Below are positions 32,237 to 34,016 of a DNA stretch of 34,016 nucleotides, in pieces. The stretch spans positions 1 through 34,016 of the forward strand of contig JAOUEV010000039.1 of assembly GCA_029858565.1 (NCBI GenBank). Reading direction: 5' to 3'. The notes under the pieces are model-generated. The model made no database searches. It was given only the letters and a program-made list of their open reading frames with translations, and was not told the origin of the DNA. A program made the position numbers and the translations under genes. The stretch is from Nitrospirota bacterium (GTDB taxonomy: Bacteria > Nitrospirota > UBA9217). The stretch's first letter is position 1, and each line of letters starts with the position of its first letter.

Positions 32237-33250
32237 ATGGTATCTCGTAATGTTTTCTTAGCGGTCCTTATGGTTGTCATGTTGTTCTCTGCGATGCCGG
32301 TATTGGCATCGTCCGGTGAGCCGGCCCCGGCTGCTGCTGTTGCGGCGAGCAGCCCCACGGCCACGGCACAGGCAGTTGCTCTGACAGATGAGGCGCCGAA
32401 GTCGACCATGCCGTGGTGGGCATGGCCGCTCATTCTCTTTATCGTGACCTTCATCCTCGGGATCATGGCAGTGCTCGGCGGCGTGGGCGGCGGTGTGCTC
32501 TATGTGCCGATCATCGGCGGGTTCTTTCCCTTTAACCTCGATTTCGTCCGCGGCGCCGGTCTCATGGTCGCTCTGGCGGGCGCTCTTGCTGCCGGTCCGG
32601 GCCTGCTGAAGCGCAACCTGGCGAGCCTGAGGCTGGCCCTGCCTGTGGCCTTGATCGCGTCGTCCTCGGCCATCGTGGGCGCCATGATAGGTCTGGCGCT
32701 TCCCCAGAACGTGATCCAGATCGCCCTGGGCGGCACCATCCTGGGCATCGTGGCCATCATGCTCATGGCCGGCAAGTCGGACTTCCCGAATGTGAAGGCC
32801 GACAAACTGTCCCAGTCGCTCGGCATCATGGGTATCTACCGCGAGGAGTCCATCGGCAAGGATGTCGAATGGAACGTCCATAAGACGCTTCCCGGGCTCC
32901 TGATGTTCATCATCATCGGCATCATGGCCGGCATGTTCGGTCTTGGCGCCGGCTGGGCGAACGTCCCGGTGCTGAACCTCATGATGGGCGCGCCGCTCAA
33001 GGTATCTGTGGCAACCAGCAAGTTCCTGCTCTCGATCACCGACACCTCGGCAGCCTGGATTTACATGAACAACGGCGCCGTCCTTCCCATGATGGTGGCG
33101 CCTTCGATCATCGGCATCATGCTCGGCTCCATCGTGGGCGTGAAGATCCTGGCAAAGGCCAAGCCCAAGGCGATCAAGTACATGGTCATCGCCCTGCTGC
33201 TCTTTGCGGGACTTCGCGCGCTCCTGAAGGGGCTCGGGATCTGGAAGTAG
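32237..33250 (+). CDS. TauE/SafE-family sulfite/anion exporter
   Basis: 337 aa from the ATG at 32237, close behind AGGAGG and ACAGGA; an upstream in-frame ATG at 32159 would put 26 unlikely residues before the signal. MVSRNVFLAVLMVVMLFSAMPVLA is a signal sequence, followed by an Ala-rich linker of ~45 residues. Then come eight or so membrane segments with the family Gly-rich start VLGGVGGGVLYVPII and a second, repeat-like GLGAGWANVPVLNLMMGAPLKVSVATS block, typical of the internal duplication in TauE/SafE. An extended loop with KSDFPNVKADKLSQSLG separates the halves. Family members move sulfite, sulfoacetate or similar anions out of the cell. The next gene, 51 bp on, encodes a small membrane protein. 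Confidence 0.87.
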   Translation: MVSRNVFLAVLMVVMLFSAMPVLASSGEPAPAAAVAASSPTATAQAVALTDEAPKSTMPWWAWPLILFIVTFILGIMAVLGGVGGGVLYVPIIGGFFPFNLDFVRGAGLMVALAGALAAGPGLLKRNLASLRLALPVALIASSSAIVGAMIGLALPQNVIQIALGGTILGIVAIMLMAGKSDFPNVKADKLSQSLGIMGIYREESIGKDVEWNVHKTLPGLLMFIIIGIMAGMFGLGAGWANVPVLNLMMGAPLKVSVATSKFLLSITDTSAAWIYMNNGAVLPMMVAPSIIGIMLGSIVGVKILAKAKPKAIKYMVIALLLFAGLRALLKGLGIWK

Positions 33251-33301
33251 ACCGGCGTGTCGCGGTAATCGAATACAAGACCATTAACGGAGGAATGCAC
33301 C

Positions 33302-33826
33302 ATGTCGTCCGAGAAGACCAAGGCCAGTGAAGAACAGATAATCTACGCGAACATCCTGAATTACGGCATGATGATCGGGTTCGTGATCCTTACGATCACA
33401 TTCCTGCTCTACGTGTTCGGGGCTTTCAACAACTTTGTGCCCATCGATAAACTGCCGAACTACTGGAAGCTGAAGGTAGGCGACTATCTCTATGTGATGT
33501 CCCAGATCGAGCAGGGCAAGGATGCCGAGGCGGTCGCGCTCATCGAGAAGTGCAAAGCCGAAGGCGGCAAGGCCGAGGAGTGCAAAGAGATCTATGAAAA
33601 GGGCCACAAGATGGCCGGCTGGAGCTGGCTCAAGAACATCTCCAAGGGCGACTACATGAACTTCGTGGGCATCGCGATCCTCGCGGGCCTGACCATCGCC
33701 TGCTACGCCGCCATCATCCCCGCGCTGTTCAGGAAAAAGGATACGGCATACCTTCTCATTGCCATCGCCGAGGTGCTGGTGCTCACGCTTGCGGCAAGCG
33801 GCATACTCAAAGGCGGGGGACATTGA
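33302..33826 (+). CDS. Small membrane protein, likely partner of the TauE exporter
   Basis: 174 aa, with GGAGG ten bases before the ATG. Three membrane segments: ILNYGMMIGFVILTITFLLY (about 18-40), YMNFVGIAILAGLTIACYAA (about 118-138) and YLLIAIAEVLVLTLAASGIL (about 149-169). Between the first two lies an ~75-residue soluble part with two Cys (EKCKAEGGKAEEC). The layout recalls DUF1634 proteins, which accompany TauE/SafE exporters, but the match is loose. Spacing and the terminator behind it make a two-gene operon with the exporter likely. Role unknown. Confidence 0.72.
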   Translation: MSSEKTKASEEQIIYANILNYGMMIGFVILTITFLLYVFGAFNNFVPIDKLPNYWKLKVGDYLYVMSQIEQGKDAEAVALIEKCKAEGGKAEECKEIYEKGHKMAGWSWLKNISKGDYMNFVGIAILAGLTIACYAAIIPALFRKKDTAYLLIAIAEVLVLTLAASGILKGGGH

Positions 33827-33860
33827 TCGCCTGATCAGCGGAAAACGTATGCTATTTGAA

Positions 33861-33886
33861 GGCGGCTCTTTGAGCCGCCTTTTTTT
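33861..33886 (+). terminator. Strong intrinsic terminator
   Basis: GGCGGCTC (33861-33868), a three-base loop TTT, GAGCCGCC (33872-33879) and seven Ts. It ends the exporter operon and lies immediately before the intron. Confidence 0.93.
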
Positions 33887-33889
33887 GTC

Positions 33890-34016
33890 GTGCGCCCAGC
33901 ATGGGCGCACTCCTATGGGTGCAAGTCCCATCGTAAGTTGATCACGACGAACGAAGCGAAGCGCAACTGCATGAGGGCGACCGAGTGTGGGAAGGAAGCG
34001 CAGAGCGAAGTTGCGA
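33890..34016 (+). mobile_element. Group II intron, 5' end (continues past window)
   Basis: It begins GTGCG, the group II 5' consensus, with TGCGCCC-AGCAT-GGGCGCA as the first stem and then ATGGG-TGCAAGT-CCCAT, a segment found near the 5' end of many bacterial group II introns. It starts three bases after the T-run of a terminator, as is usual for group IIC introns. The reverse transcriptase gene and 3' domains V/VI would lie beyond the window. Confidence 0.75.

Noticed and set aside
31216-32466. 416-codon - strand frame across lpxL and the tauE start
   Set aside because: Lies opposite two clear genes and crosses their promoter region; composition is Arg/His/Pro-rich as in GC-driven shadows.

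Overview
The window is a mostly gene-dense, GC-rich chromosomal segment from a Gram-negative, probably anaerobic or facultative bacterium. Lipoprotein signal peptides, a lipid A-type acyltransferase (LpxL), a selA-selB pair, an AmmeMemoRadiSam B protein and a TauE/SafE exporter with a small membrane partner together suggest Nitrospirota or a deltaproteobacterial (Desulfobacterota-like) lineage. No rRNA or other decisive marker is present, so this placement is an inference. I found no tRNA, rRNA or CRISPR array.

Layout. (1) 1-4304: NAD kinase (5' end outside the window), family 4 uracil-DNA glycosylase and mutS, all on +. (2) 4392-10961: a probable five-gene envelope cluster behind its own promoter. 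It holds a TPR/caspase-fold protein whose catalytic Cys position is Ser, a small secreted membrane protein, a PD40/Kelch propeller lipoprotein, an FN3/DUF1566 lipoprotein and a free-standing DUF1566 protein. The two lipoproteins share an N-terminal domain, and the last two genes share the DUF1566 domain. (3) 11006-15602: rplI and dnaB, two tandem TPR plus cyclic-nucleotide-binding proteins, and a MEMO-family protein. (4) 15730-19875 on -: selA, selB, a zinc-ribbon protein and the 5' part of a broken MFS transporter gene. (5) 19993-27911: a Tat-exported metallophosphoesterase, a convergent group on - (thioesterase, rnr, yeiH-type exporter), and glnE, which may be read from a leaderless mRNA.

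(6) 27912-30000 is a mobile, AT-richer scar. A methyltransferase gene lies in what looks like a complete integron gene cassette: a folded attC-like site overlaps its stop codon, and a matching TTAGGC boundary lies upstream. Next come a truncated secreted-peptide gene, a short remnant of an IS4-type element, and a BrnT toxin gene that has lost its N-terminal half by in-frame fusion to the transposase start. The BrnA antitoxin gene remains. (7) 30050-33886: a lipoprotein with its own promoter and tandem operator-like repeats, a palindromic dispersed-type repeat, lpxL, then a TauE/SafE transporter and a small membrane protein closed by a strong terminator. (8) 33890-34016: the 5' end of a group II intron just behind that terminator, cut by the window end.

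The observations most worth checking are the lone integron-type cassette without a visible integrase, the decapitated BrnT/BrnA locus, the caspase-like protein with Ser for Cys and its lipoprotein neighbours, the intron behind the terminator, the hairpin that spans the selA-selB junction, and the possible leaderless glnE mRNA.
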